DNA of 64,000 nucleotides from the NCBI GenBank assembly GCA_964396895.1, contig CAYNGJ010000019.1, forward strand, positions 15,744 to 79,743, in the 5' to 3' direction. The stretch comes from UBA2334 sp964396895. Its GTDB lineage: Bacteria; Pseudomonadota; Gammaproteobacteria; Burkholderiales; Burkholderiaceae_C. Every line of letters begins with the position of its first letter. Within the stretch, counting starts at the first letter, position 1. Below, one piece after another: positions 33,061 through 41,610 of this stretch. The notes under the pieces were generated by a model. The model did no database searches. It was not told the origin of the DNA and saw only the letters and a program-made list of their open reading frames with translations. Both the position numbers and the translations under genes were made by a program.

Positions 33061-33930
33061 TCAGCCCGTGGTTTGCTGCAGCCAGTCGGCAAAGGCAGCG
33101 CACTCCCAGCGGTCCATGGTGCCGGTGCGCCAGCACAGGTAGTGGGCATGGGGGCTGGGCACGGCGCGGTCGAACAGGCGCACCAGCGTGCCCTGCTCCA
33201 GCCAGGGGGCGCCCAGCTTCAGGCGCACCAGGGCCACGCCCATGCCGGCCGCTGCGCCGTCGCACATCAGGCCGATGTCGTTGAAGGTGGATCCCTCGGT
33301 GGGCTCGGGCCAGTCCAGCTCATGGGCGGCAAACCAGGTGCGCCAAGGCTCCAGCGGGCTGCGCAGCAGGGGAATGTTCTCCAGGCTGGCGGCGCTGTCG
33401 AACGGGCCGTTTTCCAGCACAAAGGTGGGTGAGGCCAGCGGCGTCACCTCGTCTTTCAGCAGGCAGACATGCTCCACATCGGCGTAGCGCCCGGTGCCAA
33501 ATCGGATGGTGAGGTCGGCATCCTCGGCCACCACGTCCAGCAGGGGAATGCTCACCTGCAGCGTCAGGTCAATCTCGGGGTAGGCCTCGGTGAACTGGCG
33601 CAGCCGGGGCATGAGGATGGAGCGCGAAAACGTGGGCGTGACCGCCACCTTCAGCTTGCGCCGACCGGGCGCCGCGCCCTTGCTGGGGAAGCGCCCCAGG
33701 ATGCTCAGGCCTTCGCGCACATGGGCCAGGTACTCGCTGCCTTCGCTGGTCAGCGAAAAATCGGCCCGCCCAAACAGTTTGGTGCCAATGATGAGCTCCA
33801 GCTGCTTGACCCGGTGGCTGACCGCGCTGGGGGTGACGCACAGCTCTTCGGCGGCCTGCGTCACGCTGCGCAGGCGGGCCAGTGCCTCGAAGGTCAGCAG
33901 GCACTGAATGGGCGGTATGCGGACGGTCAT
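33061..33930 (-). CDS. LysR-type regulator, GcvA-like
   Basis: 289 residues. The N-terminal helix-turn-helix FEALARLRSVTQAAEELCVTPSAVSHRVKQLE (about 14-45) and the substrate-binding part with ADLTIRFGTGRYADVEHVCLLKDEVTPLASP are typical of the GcvA/TrpI subgroup, which controls amino-acid or beta-lactamase genes. It lacks the OxyR redox cysteines, so it is not the regulator implied by the katG operator. It is convergent with katG and its start faces a dispersed repeat and purU. Confidence 0.88.
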   Translation of the reverse strand: MTVRIPPIQCLLTFEALARLRSVTQAAEELCVTPSAVSHRVKQLELIIGTKLFGRADFSLTSEGSEYLAHVREGLSILGRFPSKGAAPGRRKLKVAVTPTFSRSILMPRLRQFTEAYPEIDLTLQVSIPLLDVVAEDADLTIRFGTGRYADVEHVCLLKDEVTPLASPTFVLENGPFDSAASLENIPLLRSPLEPWRTWFAAHELDWPEPTEGSTFNDIGLMCDGAAAGMGVALVRLKLGAPWLEQGTLVRLFDRAVPSPHAHYLCWRTGTMDRWECAAFADWLQQTTG

Positions 33931-33971
33931 GGGCGCTGGCTCTCGGGGTGGGTCGTGGGTGCTTGTGCTTA

Positions 33972-34022
33972 TTCAATAGCAAACTACTGAATATTGACAA
34001 GCGCTGGAGCCTGTATTTATTT
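33972..34022 (+). repeat. AT-rich dispersed repeat, copy at purU 3' end
   Basis: TAGC at 33977-33980, 18 bases, AAGCGCTGGAGCC from 33999, then TTTATTTA. The purU stop codon (34017-34019) and its final Lys codon lie inside it. Reference orientation. Confidence 0.85.
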
Positions 34023-34877
34023 AAAAATGACCGTTTTGTGGCCATTCAGCAGCACGCGGTGCTCGCTGTGCCACTTCACGGCGCGGGCCAGCACCTGGCT
34101 TTCGGTGTCGCGGCCCAAGGCGGTGAGGTCTTCCACGGTCATGCTGTGGTCCACGCGGGCCACATCCTGTTCAATGATGGGGCCTTCATCCAAGTCGGCC
34201 GTGACGTAATGGGCGGTGGCGCCTATGAGTTTCACACCCCGGTCGTGGGCCTGGTAGTAGGGTTTGGCCCCCTTGAAGCTGGGCAAAAAACTGTGGTGGA
34301 TGTTGATGGCTCGGCCCGCCAGCTTCTGGCACAGGTCGTTGCTGAGAATTTGCATGTAACGCGCCAGCACCACCAGTTCAGCCCCTTCGCACTCAATGAT
34401 GTCCAGCTGCCGCGCCTCGACCTGGGCTTTGGTGGCCGCCGTGACCGGGATGTGGTGGAACGGGATGTTGTAGCTGGCCGCCAGCTGGTAGTAGTCGCGG
34501 TGGTTGCTGATGATGGCGCGGATGTCCAGCGGCAGCACGCCGCTTTTCCAGCGAAACAGCAGGTCGTTCAGGCAGTGGCCTTGCTGGCTGACCAGCAGCA
34601 CGGTGCGCATGGGCTGGGCGGTGGCGTGCAGTTGCCATTGCAGCTGCAGGCCTTCGGCCAGCGTGGCCAGATCGGCCTTGAGCTGCTCATGGCTGTGGCC
34701 GCTGCACGCGAACTGCACCCGCATGAAAAACAGGCCGGTGTCGTGGTCGTTGAACTGGGCGGCTTCTTCGATGTTGCCCGCGCGTTCCAGCAGGAAACCA
34801 GACACGGCGTGCACCAACCCCAGGCGGTCGGGGCAGGACAGGGTCAATACGTAAGTGGGAGCGGTGTTCTGTGGCAT
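34017..34877 (-). CDS. purU: Formyltetrahydrofolate deformylase PurU
   Basis: 286 residues. An N-terminal ACT domain (YVLTLSCPDRLGLVHAVSGFLLERAGNI) is followed by the formyltransferase-like hydrolase with GHCLNDLLFRWKSGVLPLDIRAIISNH, INIHHSFLPSFKGAKPY (catalytic His) and GATAHYVTADLDEGPIIEQD (catalytic Asp). The enzyme releases formate from 10-formyl-THF, balancing the one-carbon pool and feeding PurT. The stop is supplied by the adjacent AT-rich repeat. Confidence 0.96.
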   Translation of the reverse strand: MPQNTAPTYVLTLSCPDRLGLVHAVSGFLLERAGNIEEAAQFNDHDTGLFFMRVQFACSGHSHEQLKADLATLAEGLQLQWQLHATAQPMRTVLLVSQQGHCLNDLLFRWKSGVLPLDIRAIISNHRDYYQLAASYNIPFHHIPVTAATKAQVEARQLDIIECEGAELVVLARYMQILSNDLCQKLAGRAINIHHSFLPSFKGAKPYYQAHDRGVKLIGATAHYVTADLDEGPIIEQDVARVDHSMTVEDLTALGRDTESQVLARAVKWHSEHRVLLNGHKTVIFK

Positions 34878-34914
34878 GGGCGAATTGTCGCAGGGCCGCC
34901 GTGCCCGGTGTCGC

Positions 34915-35829
34915 TCAGGGGGCCGACGGCGGCGCGGTGTCTGGGGTGTCGCTGCGGGCGGGCCACTGGCCGGCCAGTTCGCGGCAGAAGTCGCGGGGGG
35001 GCACAGGACTGGTGGGCCACACGGCGTCAAAGGCGGGAGCGTCGTCAGGGCGCGGCCCGCTGGCATCCAGCCGAACGGACCGGGTGCGCAGGTGCTCGGG
35101 CAGGTGCAGGGGCACGCCCGTGACCCGGTGCGCGTGTTGGCTGCCCGTGAGCAGCAGCGCGGTTTTGCCCGGAACGGCGGCAGCGGTCAGGGTGGCGGCC
35201 AGTTGCACGTCGCGCGCAATCTGCACCCTGGCCATGGGGGCAATTTGGCCTTGGGGCAGCAGTTGGCAGTGGCCCTCGTCCACCGCATGGTGCTGCTGTG
35301 CCAGCACGTCGGGCGGCACGCGCAGGTCCCAGGCGGGCTGGCGCATGGTGGCCACGTTGTCCTGGCGCGGCAGGTTGCCCCCGATCACGGGCACGCCCGC
35401 CCGCACGGCGGCCATCACGGTGGGGCCGTAGGCGGCCCAGGGCCAGGCGGTGTCGCGCCAGCCCAGGGCGTGGCGCACCTGGCCTTCGGACGCGGTGGGG
35501 GGCAGTGCGCGGGTGTCGTGGTCGGCATCCGCCATTTCCAGCACCAGGGCGGCCAGTTCGTTCCAGTGGGTGAGCTCGTTCACCACGGCCAGCTGCAGTT
35601 GCTGGTGTTCGGGTGCGTCATGCTGCTCGCCCAGCAGCAGCAGGTCCACTCGGCCCAGGCGGTGCAGCAGCACGGGTACGCCGTCTGAACCCTGTCCAGG
35701 GGTGGCGCAGCCCGCGGCCCCCACCACCGCCAGCAGCATGGCCAGTGCCCAGGCTGCCCGGCGGCGGTGGCGTGTCCACCCGGCGGTGCGGGCGGCGGGT
35801 GCGGTCGGGCAGGCGGCGGTGCTGGGCAT
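34915..35829 (-). CDS. ChaN family (DUF399) lipoprotein
   Basis: 304 residues from the ATG at 35829. A long basic N-terminus leads into a lipoprotein signal ending in VVGAAGC with Cys41. The mature part has the ChaN signature VDLLLLGEQHDAPEHQQLQLAVV and later GVPVIGGNLPRQ and KTALLLTGSQHAHRVTGVPLHL. ChaN-type proteins bind haem or iron at the outer membrane in some pathogens. Whether this one does is not known. It lies between bioB and purU, all on the minus strand. Confidence 0.85.
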   Translation of the reverse strand: MPSTAACPTAPAARTAGWTRHRRRAAWALAMLLAVVGAAGCATPGQGSDGVPVLLHRLGRVDLLLLGEQHDAPEHQQLQLAVVNELTHWNELAALVLEMADADHDTRALPPTASEGQVRHALGWRDTAWPWAAYGPTVMAAVRAGVPVIGGNLPRQDNVATMRQPAWDLRVPPDVLAQQHHAVDEGHCQLLPQGQIAPMARVQIARDVQLAATLTAAAVPGKTALLLTGSQHAHRVTGVPLHLPEHLRTRSVRLDASGPRPDDAPAFDAVWPTSPVPPRDFCRELAGQWPARSDTPDTAPPSAP

Positions 35830-35876
35830 GACCACAGTGTGCCTCGGGTCAGCGTGGTGTGGGGCGAGGTGGGGGA

Positions 35877-36902
35877 TCAGGCCCTGGTTTGGCCCTGGGC
35901 ACGCATGCCCAGTCGGGTCAGCATGGCGCGGTCGCGCTCGACCTGGGGGTTGGCGGTGGTCAGCAGGCGGTCACCGTAGAACATCGAGTTGGCGCCAGCC
36001 ATGAAGCACAGCGCCTGCAAGGCTTCGTCCATGGTCTCGCGCCCGGCAGACAGCCGGACCCGGGTGCGCGGCATGGTGATGCGCGCGGCGGCGATGGTGC
36101 GCACGAACTCAAAGGGGTCTATGGGCGGTGCATCGGCCAGCGGTGTGCCGGGAATGGCCACCAGTTGGTTGATGGGCACCGACTCGGGGTAGGTGGGCAG
36201 GTTGGCCAACTGGGCAATGAGGGCGGCGCGGTGGGTCCGCGTTTCACCCATGCCCAGGATGCCGCCGCTGCACACATGTATGCCCGCCTCGCGCACATTG
36301 GCCAGGGTGTCCAGCCGGTCTTGGTAGGTGCGGGTGGTGATGACCTGGTCGTAGAACTCGGGTGCGGTGTCCAGGTTGTGGTTGTAGTAGTCCAGCCCGG
36401 CATCTTTCAGGGTGTGGGCCTGGTCGGTGTCGAGCATGCCCAGGGTCATGCAGGTTTCCAGGCCCAGGGCCTTGACCTCGCGCACCATGGCGCTGACCTG
36501 TGCCATGTCGCGTTCTTTGGGGCTGCGCCAGGCAGCCCCCATGCAAAAGCGCGTGGCCCCTTGGGCTTTGGCTGCTTGGGCCGCACCCACCACCTCGGCG
36601 AGTTGCATGAGTTTGCTGGCCTTGAGCTGGGTGTCAGCATGGACGGACTGGGCGCAGTAGCCACAATCCTCGGAGCAGCCGCCGGTCTTGATGGACAGCA
36701 AGGTGGAGAGTTGGACCTCCGAGGGGTCAAAGTGTTCGCGGTGCACCTGTTGTGCGCGGAACACCAGGTCCATGAAGGGCAGGGTAAACAGGGCTTCGAC
36801 GTCGGCCACGGCCCAGCGGGGTGGGTGTGCAGGCTGTGCCACTGGGGAGCGGGGCAGTGTCTGGCGCAAGGCGTCGGGTGTGATGGTGGCGAGTGTGGTC
36901 AT
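35877..36902 (-). CDS. bioB: Biotin synthase
   Basis: 341 residues, radical-SAM enzyme inserting sulfur into dethiobiotin. The [4Fe-4S] motif is Cys76-x3-Cys80-x2-Cys83 in GGCSEDCGYCAQS. Further signatures are RFCMGAAWRSPKERD, ETCMTLGMLDTDQAHTLKDAGLDYYNHNLDT, and the [2Fe-2S] Arg region RVRLSAGRE. No other biotin genes are adjacent. A short AT palindrome lies directly upstream of the start. Confidence 0.97.
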   Translation of the reverse strand: MTTLATITPDALRQTLPRSPVAQPAHPPRWAVADVEALFTLPFMDLVFRAQQVHREHFDPSEVQLSTLLSIKTGGCSEDCGYCAQSVHADTQLKASKLMQLAEVVGAAQAAKAQGATRFCMGAAWRSPKERDMAQVSAMVREVKALGLETCMTLGMLDTDQAHTLKDAGLDYYNHNLDTAPEFYDQVITTRTYQDRLDTLANVREAGIHVCSGGILGMGETRTHRAALIAQLANLPTYPESVPINQLVAIPGTPLADAPPIDPFEFVRTIAAARITMPRTRVRLSAGRETMDEALQALCFMAGANSMFYGDRLLTTANPQVERDRAMLTRLGMRAQGQTRA

Positions 36903-36915
36903 GGGCGAGCTAAAA

Positions 36916-36930
36916 ATAATTTTAAATTAT
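36916..36930. promoter_or_regulatory. AT palindrome upstream of bioB
   Basis: ATAATTT-T-AAATTAT, perfect 7-bp arms, 14-28 bases upstream of the bioB start in otherwise GC-rich DNA. It does not look like the BirA operator. It could be a repressor site or part of the -10 region. Confidence 0.45.
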
Positions 36931-37114
36931 GAATTACGACACTTGGTGCACGAGCATTTTCCACCAAAGCGTGAGGCCATTGGGCGGTGGCGTTCGTCAC
37001 CCTTCAGTCGGCAACACCAGCCCGGCTGGACAGGAAGGTGGCACCTTGGCGCCAGGTGGTGCGCCACTTTTTGGCGTCTAATGGAGCGGTTTCTTTCACT
37101 TCAAGGAGATGCGC

Positions 37115-37645
37115 ATGAGCAAGAAGAAAGCCGACAAATCCACCCCCAAAGTGGCCCACGCGGCGGCCTCGACGGGCATGGACATTGGCATCAGCGCCGA
37201 AGACCGCGCTGCCATCAGCCAGGGTCTGGGCCATTTGCTGGCCGATACCTACACCCTGTACCTGACCACGCACAATTTTCATTGGAACGTGACCGGGCCC
37301 ATGTTCAACAGCCTGCATGCCATGTTCATGGCGCAGTACACCGAGCTGTGGAACGCGGTGGACCCGATTGCCGAGCGCATCCGTTCGCTGGGCCATGTGG
37401 CGCCTGGCTCCTACGCGCAGTTCGGGGCGCTCAGCTCGCTGCCCGACGCACCCATTGAGCCACCCAAGGCCATGGCCATGGTGCGCATCCTGGCCGAGGG
37501 GCACGAGGCCGTGGCGCGCACCGCCCGCCGCCTCTTGCCCGTGGTGGACAAGGCCAGTGACGAACCCACCACCGATTTGCTGGTGCAGCGCCTGACGGTG
37601 CACGAGCAGGCCGCCTGGATGTTGCGCGCCATGCTGGAAGACTGA
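37115..37645 (+). CDS. dps: Dps/ferritin-like DNA-protection protein
   Basis: 176 residues from the ATG at 37115; an AAGGAG six bases upstream decides it over the ATG at 37109. The N-terminus is Lys-rich (SKKKADKSTPK), able to bind DNA. The four-helix core has THNFHWNVTGPMFNSLHAMFMAQYTELWNAVDPIAERIRSLG with the ferroxidase His, Asp and Glu at the subunit interface. Dps oxidises iron with peroxide and mineralises it inside a dodecamer. It is probably OxyR-controlled as in relatives, but I do not see a clear OxyR site upstream. A strong terminator follows. Confidence 0.95.
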   Translation: MSKKKADKSTPKVAHAAASTGMDIGISAEDRAAISQGLGHLLADTYTLYLTTHNFHWNVTGPMFNSLHAMFMAQYTELWNAVDPIAERIRSLGHVAPGSYAQFGALSSLPDAPIEPPKAMAMVRILAEGHEAVARTARRLLPVVDKASDEPTTDLLVQRLTVHEQAAWMLRAMLED

Positions 37646-37662
37646 GCCAGCGGTTTCACACG

Positions 37663-37694
37663 AAAAAAAGCCGACGCATGCGTCGGCTTTTTTT
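37663..37694. terminator. Intrinsic bidirectional terminator after dps
   Basis: AAAAAAA, then the perfect palindrome GCCGACGCATGCGTCGGC (37670-37687), then a run of seven T. It works on both strands, ending dps and the convergent DUF3567 gene. Confidence 0.95.
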
Positions 37695-37740
37695 CGCTGT
37701 GCCTGCGCCATGGGCAGGCGGGGATGCGGGGCGCAGCGGC

Positions 37741-38025
37741 TCAGTGCACCACCACGGGCATTTGGGCCAAGCCCGCGTAGCCCTCCAGCGTGTCTTCCAC
37801 TTCTTCCTGCGAGGGGGTGGATTTTTGCCAGGCATTGATTTGCAGCTGGAACATCTCGGCCCACGAGCCGTCAAGGTACACCTCTTTGCCTGAGCGTTTG
37901 TCCACAATTTCAAACCCATGGCGGGGCATGTGGGGACCATCAGCGGTGTGGTCTTCGCCTTCCATGGGGGCGTTGGCATGGATGTGCACCACGGCAAACG
38001 AGTCTGAGTCGTAAAGCATGTTCAT
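37741..38025 (-). CDS. DUF3567 family protein
   Basis: 94 residues from the ATG at 38025. MNMLYDSDSFAVVHI, RHGFEIVDKRSGKEVYLDGSWAEMFQLQINAW and EGYAGLAQMPVVVH match DUF3567, a small cytoplasmic family restricted to Betaproteobacteria with unknown function. It ends at the shared terminator with dps. Confidence 0.88.
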   Translation of the reverse strand: MNMLYDSDSFAVVHIHANAPMEGEDHTADGPHMPRHGFEIVDKRSGKEVYLDGSWAEMFQLQINAWQKSTPSQEEVEDTLEGYAGLAQMPVVVH

Positions 38026-38209
38026 GGTCAATGGTCCTTGCGTTGTGTGGGGTGAGGTCCGGAGTATCCGGAGGGCAAACTGGCCACGGTTGCCATCTTA
38101 TCGGCAGTTGTGGTCTGTGTCTGAAGCGGGGGTCAACCGAGAAAAGCCGGGCAAACACCGGTCTTATCGGGGGTTGGATGCTGTGCAGCTGAGGGTGGTT
38201 CCACGCAAT

Positions 38210-39502
38210 TCAAGGCCGGTGGGCGCTGAGCTGCTGGTCCACCACGTCGCCGTTGGCCTGCGTCCACAGGATGCGCACCGGCAAATAGCCCAGTTGGGGA
38301 GCCAGCCACACCTCTACGCGGTTGTCGTAGGCGTGCAGCGCCTCTCTGACCAGGTGCACCGTGTCCATCGCGCCCACGGGCAGGTCCAGCACCTCGGTGT
38401 TTTTCACCACAAAGCGCCACAGATCGGCATCGCGGCTGCTGACGGTGTGCAGCACCACCGCCTGTCCAGGCGGGTAGCGCTGCGGTTCGCCCGCCACCAT
38501 GGCGGCAAGTTGGATGAGCACACTCAGGCGGTCCTGTGTGTGCGGCAGCAGGGGCTGGTCGGGCGCGTTGTTGCTGAAGCGGATGGCGGGCGGTTGGCGG
38601 CTGCGGTCGAAATGGGTGGCCACTTCCGAACGGTTTTTGTCGCCAAAGCGCCGGGGTTGCAGGCCCAGCACGGGGTCAATGGCGCCCACGCTGGTCTGGC
38701 TGCGGCTGCGCCCGAGCATGGCTTTGAACAGCATGCTGGCGCTGTAGCTGCTGCCCCGGTGCTCCCAGGTCAGGGTGCTGTCGGCGGGCAGGGTCAGGCC
38801 CTTGCGGGAGGCGCGCACCCGAAACTCCAGCGTGCGGCTGGCGGGCACGGCGATGTGCCGCGTCACGGTGGCCCGTTCGGCCACCGTGACGGGCGCGGTG
38901 CCCCGCGCGCTGGCGGTCGTGCGCGTCTGCACCACCGCCAGCAGGGGTGGGGCGCTGCCGGGGGTGGCTGGCGGGTCGTCCGTGTCGTTGTCCCCCGGGT
39001 GGGGGGCCGCCGCAAGGGGCGGTGCGTGGGACGTTGCGGGGGTGGCATCCGCAGGCAGCTGCCCTACCACGTTCATGGCGGCCGACGGAGGGGTGGGAGC
39101 CGTGTCATCAGACAGTTCTGAAACAGGAGCTGAAAATACTTTACTGGTGTGCGCTGGAGGTAATTTTGTTTGAATTTTTTGTGAAAGATTGACGGGTGCG
39201 GTCGCGCTGCGGCGTTCGGACGTCGGCGTTGGCACCGCAGCGGGCGGGTGGTTGGCTGTCGCCACCACCACGGCCGCTGGCGCAGGGATGGTGGGGGAAG
39301 GCACCTGCACAGGGCCCACGGTGGCCGTGGTGGTGGACGGTGGGGGGGCCGTTGCCTCGGGCACGATGGCGGGGCGGTCACCCCCGTCCAGCCACCAGAC
39401 CAACGCCAGGGCGTGCAGTGCCAGCACCGCCAGCGTCAAACCCGCCAGCCGCCAGCGCAGGCTGCGCCCGGGAGCCCAATGGTCGGGTGTCTGCTTGGCC
39501 AT
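38210..39502 (-). CDS. DUF3108 domain protein with membrane anchor and low-complexity linker
   Basis: 430 residues from the ATG at 39502. One membrane span (LAGLTLAVLALHALALVWWL) is followed by about 180 Pro/Ala/Thr-rich residues, then the DUF3108 beta-barrel-like domain (TLEFRVRASRKGLTLPADSTLTWEHRGSSYSASMLFKAMLG...). The linker includes KIQTKLPPAHTSKVFSAPVSEL, which is the translation of an AT-rich repeat copy. The arrangement resembles an inner-membrane protein with a periplasmic domain. Function is unknown. It is divergent from an FAH-like gene with 16 bases between starts. Confidence 0.75.
   Translation of the reverse strand: MAKQTPDHWAPGRSLRWRLAGLTLAVLALHALALVWWLDGGDRPAIVPEATAPPPSTTTATVGPVQVPSPTIPAPAAVVVATANHPPAAVPTPTSERRSATAPVNLSQKIQTKLPPAHTSKVFSAPVSELSDDTAPTPPSAAMNVVGQLPADATPATSHAPPLAAAPHPGDNDTDDPPATPGSAPPLLAVVQTRTTASARGTAPVTVAERATVTRHIAVPASRTLEFRVRASRKGLTLPADSTLTWEHRGSSYSASMLFKAMLGRSRSQTSVGAIDPVLGLQPRRFGDKNRSEVATHFDRSRQPPAIRFSNNAPDQPLLPHTQDRLSVLIQLAAMVAGEPQRYPPGQAVVLHTVSSRDADLWRFVVKNTEVLDLPVGAMDTVHLVREALHAYDNRVEVWLAPQLGYLPVRILWTQANGDVVDQQLSAHRP
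39121..39175 (+). repeat. AT-rich dispersed repeat, copy in the DUF3108 gene
   Basis: GAGC at 39127-39130, 18 bases, GTGCGCTGGAGG from 39149, then TAATTTTG and more T. Translated on the minus strand as part of the low-complexity linker. Reference orientation on the plus strand. Confidence 0.7.
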
Positions 39503-39518
39503 GTATTCTCCGTGCCCC

Positions 39519-40556
39519 ATGAAACTTGCTACCTACAAAGACGGCTCGCGCGACGGACAACTGGTGGTGGTCTCGCGCGACCTCTCACTCGCCCACTATG
39601 CCACGGGGGCGGCACACACCTTGCAACAGGTCCTGGACGACTGGAACTTCATTGCGCCCCAGTTGCAGGACGTGTCGCTGGAACTCAACCGTGGCCGCGC
39701 ACGCCACGCGTTTGCGTTTGACCCGTCCATGTGCATGGCCCCCCTGCCGCGCGCCCACCAGTGTGTGCGGGCCACCGCCTACGCCAGCCACCACGACACC
39801 CTGTGCGACGCCGGTCTGCTGCCAGAGCGGGACCGACACGCCTCCCTCACCGGCAAAGGTCCGCGGGGACTGGCCGACCTGTGCACCCTGGCGGGTGACG
39901 CCATGCAGGGCGCCACCGACCCTGTGCACCTGGCCGATGAAGCCTGGGGCCTGGACTTCGAGGCCGGCCTGGCCGCCATCACCGCCGACATTCCCGCCGG
40001 CTGTGCGCCCGCGCGTGCCCTGGAGGGGGTGCGACTGCTGGCGCTGGCCAACACCTGGTGCCTGCGTGAGCTGCAGGCGCACGAGCGGGCCCAGGGCCTG
40101 TCGGCGGTGCAAAGCCGCCCCGCCCAGGCCTTCAGCCCGGTGGCGGTGACGCCCGACGAGTTGGGTGACGCCTGGGCCCAGGGCCGCATCGGCCTGACGC
40201 TGCAAACCCAGTGGAACGGCCGCCGCGTTGGCCTGTGCGATGCCGCCACCGACATGACGCTGCACCTGGGCCAGCTGCTGGCCCAGGTGGCGGCCACCCG
40301 TGCGTTGCGCGCCGGCACGGTGGTGACCACCGGTCCGATCAGCTGCCCGGGCGTGGGCGAGGGGACAGCGCGCCAGTGGCCGCAGGGTTTTCACACCATT
40401 GTGGAAAAGCGGGCCATGGACGTGCTGCAGCAAGGGCAGGCCACGACGGGCTACCTGCGCTGGGGTGATACGGTGCGCCTGGACATGAAAGGCCGCGATG
40501 GCCTCAGTCTGATGGGGGCGCTGGCCCAGCAGGTACAGGAAACCGCTCAGGCCTGA
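39519..40556 (+). CDS. Fumarylacetoacetate hydrolase-family protein with altered metal site
   Basis: 345 residues. The N-terminal cap MKLATYKDGSRDGQLVVVSRDLSLAHYATG and the core SPVAVTPDELGDAW, QTQWNGRRVGLCDA and GLSLMGALAQQV show the FAH fold. Key ligands have changed. The usual FEAEVAVVTGD is FEAGLAAITAD (second metal Glu to Gly150). The usual LANDVSLRNL is LANTWCLREL (metal Asp to Thr179). The SGTVSNK loop reads TGPISCPG. The metal-dependent C-C hydrolase or decarboxylase activity is therefore doubtful. It is divergent from the DUF3108 gene and overlaps the convergent VOC gene by 10 bases. Confidence 0.82.
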   Translation: MKLATYKDGSRDGQLVVVSRDLSLAHYATGAAHTLQQVLDDWNFIAPQLQDVSLELNRGRARHAFAFDPSMCMAPLPRAHQCVRATAYASHHDTLCDAGLLPERDRHASLTGKGPRGLADLCTLAGDAMQGATDPVHLADEAWGLDFEAGLAAITADIPAGCAPARALEGVRLLALANTWCLRELQAHERAQGLSAVQSRPAQAFSPVAVTPDELGDAWAQGRIGLTLQTQWNGRRVGLCDAATDMTLHLGQLLAQVAATRALRAGTVVTTGPISCPGVGEGTARQWPQGFHTIVEKRAMDVLQQGQATTGYLRWGDTVRLDMKGRDGLSLMGALAQQVQETAQA

Positions 40557-40960
40557 AACACCGTGCTCAGCGACTGAAAGCCTTTGACCTCGATGGGGTT
40601 GCCAAACGGATCGAGGAAGAACATCGTCCACTGCTCCCCGGGTTGGCCAGCAAATCGTTGCTGCGGCGGCAGCACAAAGATCACCCCGGCGGCGGTGAGG
40701 CGGTCGGCCATGGCCCGCCAATCGGGGTAGCGGAGGATGAGGCCAAAGTGTGGCATGGGCACCATGTGGTCGCCCACATGGCCCGTCAGGCTGGTGGCGA
40801 ACGGATCCCCCAGGTGCAGCGAGAGTTGGTGGCCGTGCAGGTCAAAGTCCACCCAAGTGGCGGTGCTGCGCCCTTCGGTGCAACCCAGCACCTGACCATA
40901 AAACTGGCGCGCGATGTCGAGGTCGCGCACGTGGAAAGCAAGGTGAAACAGGCTGTTCAT
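40547..40960 (-). CDS. VOC superfamily glyoxalase-like protein
   Basis: 137 residues: LFHLAFHVRDLDIARQFYGQVLGC at the start, HFGLILRYPDWRAMADRL in the middle, and FFLDPFGNPIEVKGF at the end, the two beta-alpha-beta-beta-beta halves of the vicinal oxygen chelate fold. Metal ligand candidates are His7, His50 or nearby and Glu near residue 124. The substrate is unknown. It overlaps the 3' end of the FAH-like gene by 10 bases. Confidence 0.85.
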   Translation of the reverse strand: MNSLFHLAFHVRDLDIARQFYGQVLGCTEGRSTATWVDFDLHGHQLSLHLGDPFATSLTGHVGDHMVPMPHFGLILRYPDWRAMADRLTAAGVIFVLPPQQRFAGQPGEQWTMFFLDPFGNPIEVKGFQSLSTVFQA

Positions 40961-41002
40961 GGCCGCAGCATAGCCACCGTTGAGGCCGTGGACTTGCCAG
41001 AT

Positions 41003-41416
41003 TCACATCGTGGGTGCGTGCACCTGTCCATGGGCCTGCTCCAGCTGTGTTTGGCAGGCCATGCAGCGCAAGGCCACGGGGTTGGCCTGCAGCCTGGCCA
41101 CGCCCACATCGGCACCGCAGGCCAAGCACGAGCCGTAGCTGCCGTCAACAATGGCCTGCAGGGCGGTGCTGATCTGATTGAGTTCGTCGAGCTCGCGTTC
41201 TTCCAGCGTCACGGCGAGGTCGCGCTCGGCATCGTTCTGGGCCCAGTCTCCCTGGGCCACACTGCGGGCGTTGGCGGCGGCATCGGCCCGGCTGATGTCG
41301 CCACCGCGTTGCTGGCGGATCTGCGCCAGCAGCGCGGTGCGCTGGTCATTGAGCTGCTGGGTGAATTGCGGCAGCAACTCGGGGGTCATGGGGGTGGCGA
41401 CGGCGTTGAGTGGCAT
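41003..41416 (-). CDS. TraR/DksA-type zinc-finger protein
   Basis: 137 residues from the ATG at 41416 (AGGAGAC ribosome-binding site). A central coiled coil (LTQQLNDQRTALLAQI... to LEERELDELNQISTALQAI) is followed by a Cys4 zinc finger with Cys97, Cys100, Cys118 and Cys121. DksA-like proteins insert the coiled coil into the RNA polymerase secondary channel to alter initiation. The coiled-coil tip lacks a clear DxxDxA, so activity may differ from DksA. A later in-frame ATG at 41389 is possible. Confidence 0.85.
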   Translation of the reverse strand: MPLNAVATPMTPELLPQFTQQLNDQRTALLAQIRQQRGGDISRADAAANARSVAQGDWAQNDAERDLAVTLEERELDELNQISTALQAIVDGSYGSCLACGADVGVARLQANPVALRCMACQTQLEQAHGQVHAPTM

Positions 41417-41610
41417 GGGGTGTCTCCTGTGGGTTGGCGTCCATGATGGACCTTGGCACTGGGGCGGGCGTTGACTCAGGTCAAAAAAGGCACTGCGTGT
41501 GTTTGCCCCCGGCTTGTGCCCGTGCGGCGCTGCACTGCGCAGCCCTGTTGCCAAGTAACATGGTGCGGCATTCTTGCCCACTGGCGACCCCATATTTTCA
41601 GGAGACACCC

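Noticed and set aside
33061..33930. LysR gene next to katG as a candidate OxyR
   Set aside because: It lacks the Cys199/Cys208 pair and resembles GcvA. The true OxyR is at 51952-52956.
36903..37114. OxyR site upstream of dps
   Set aside because: No ATAG-N7-CTAT spacing found. A TCTAAT near 37077 could be a -10 but lacks a convincing -35.
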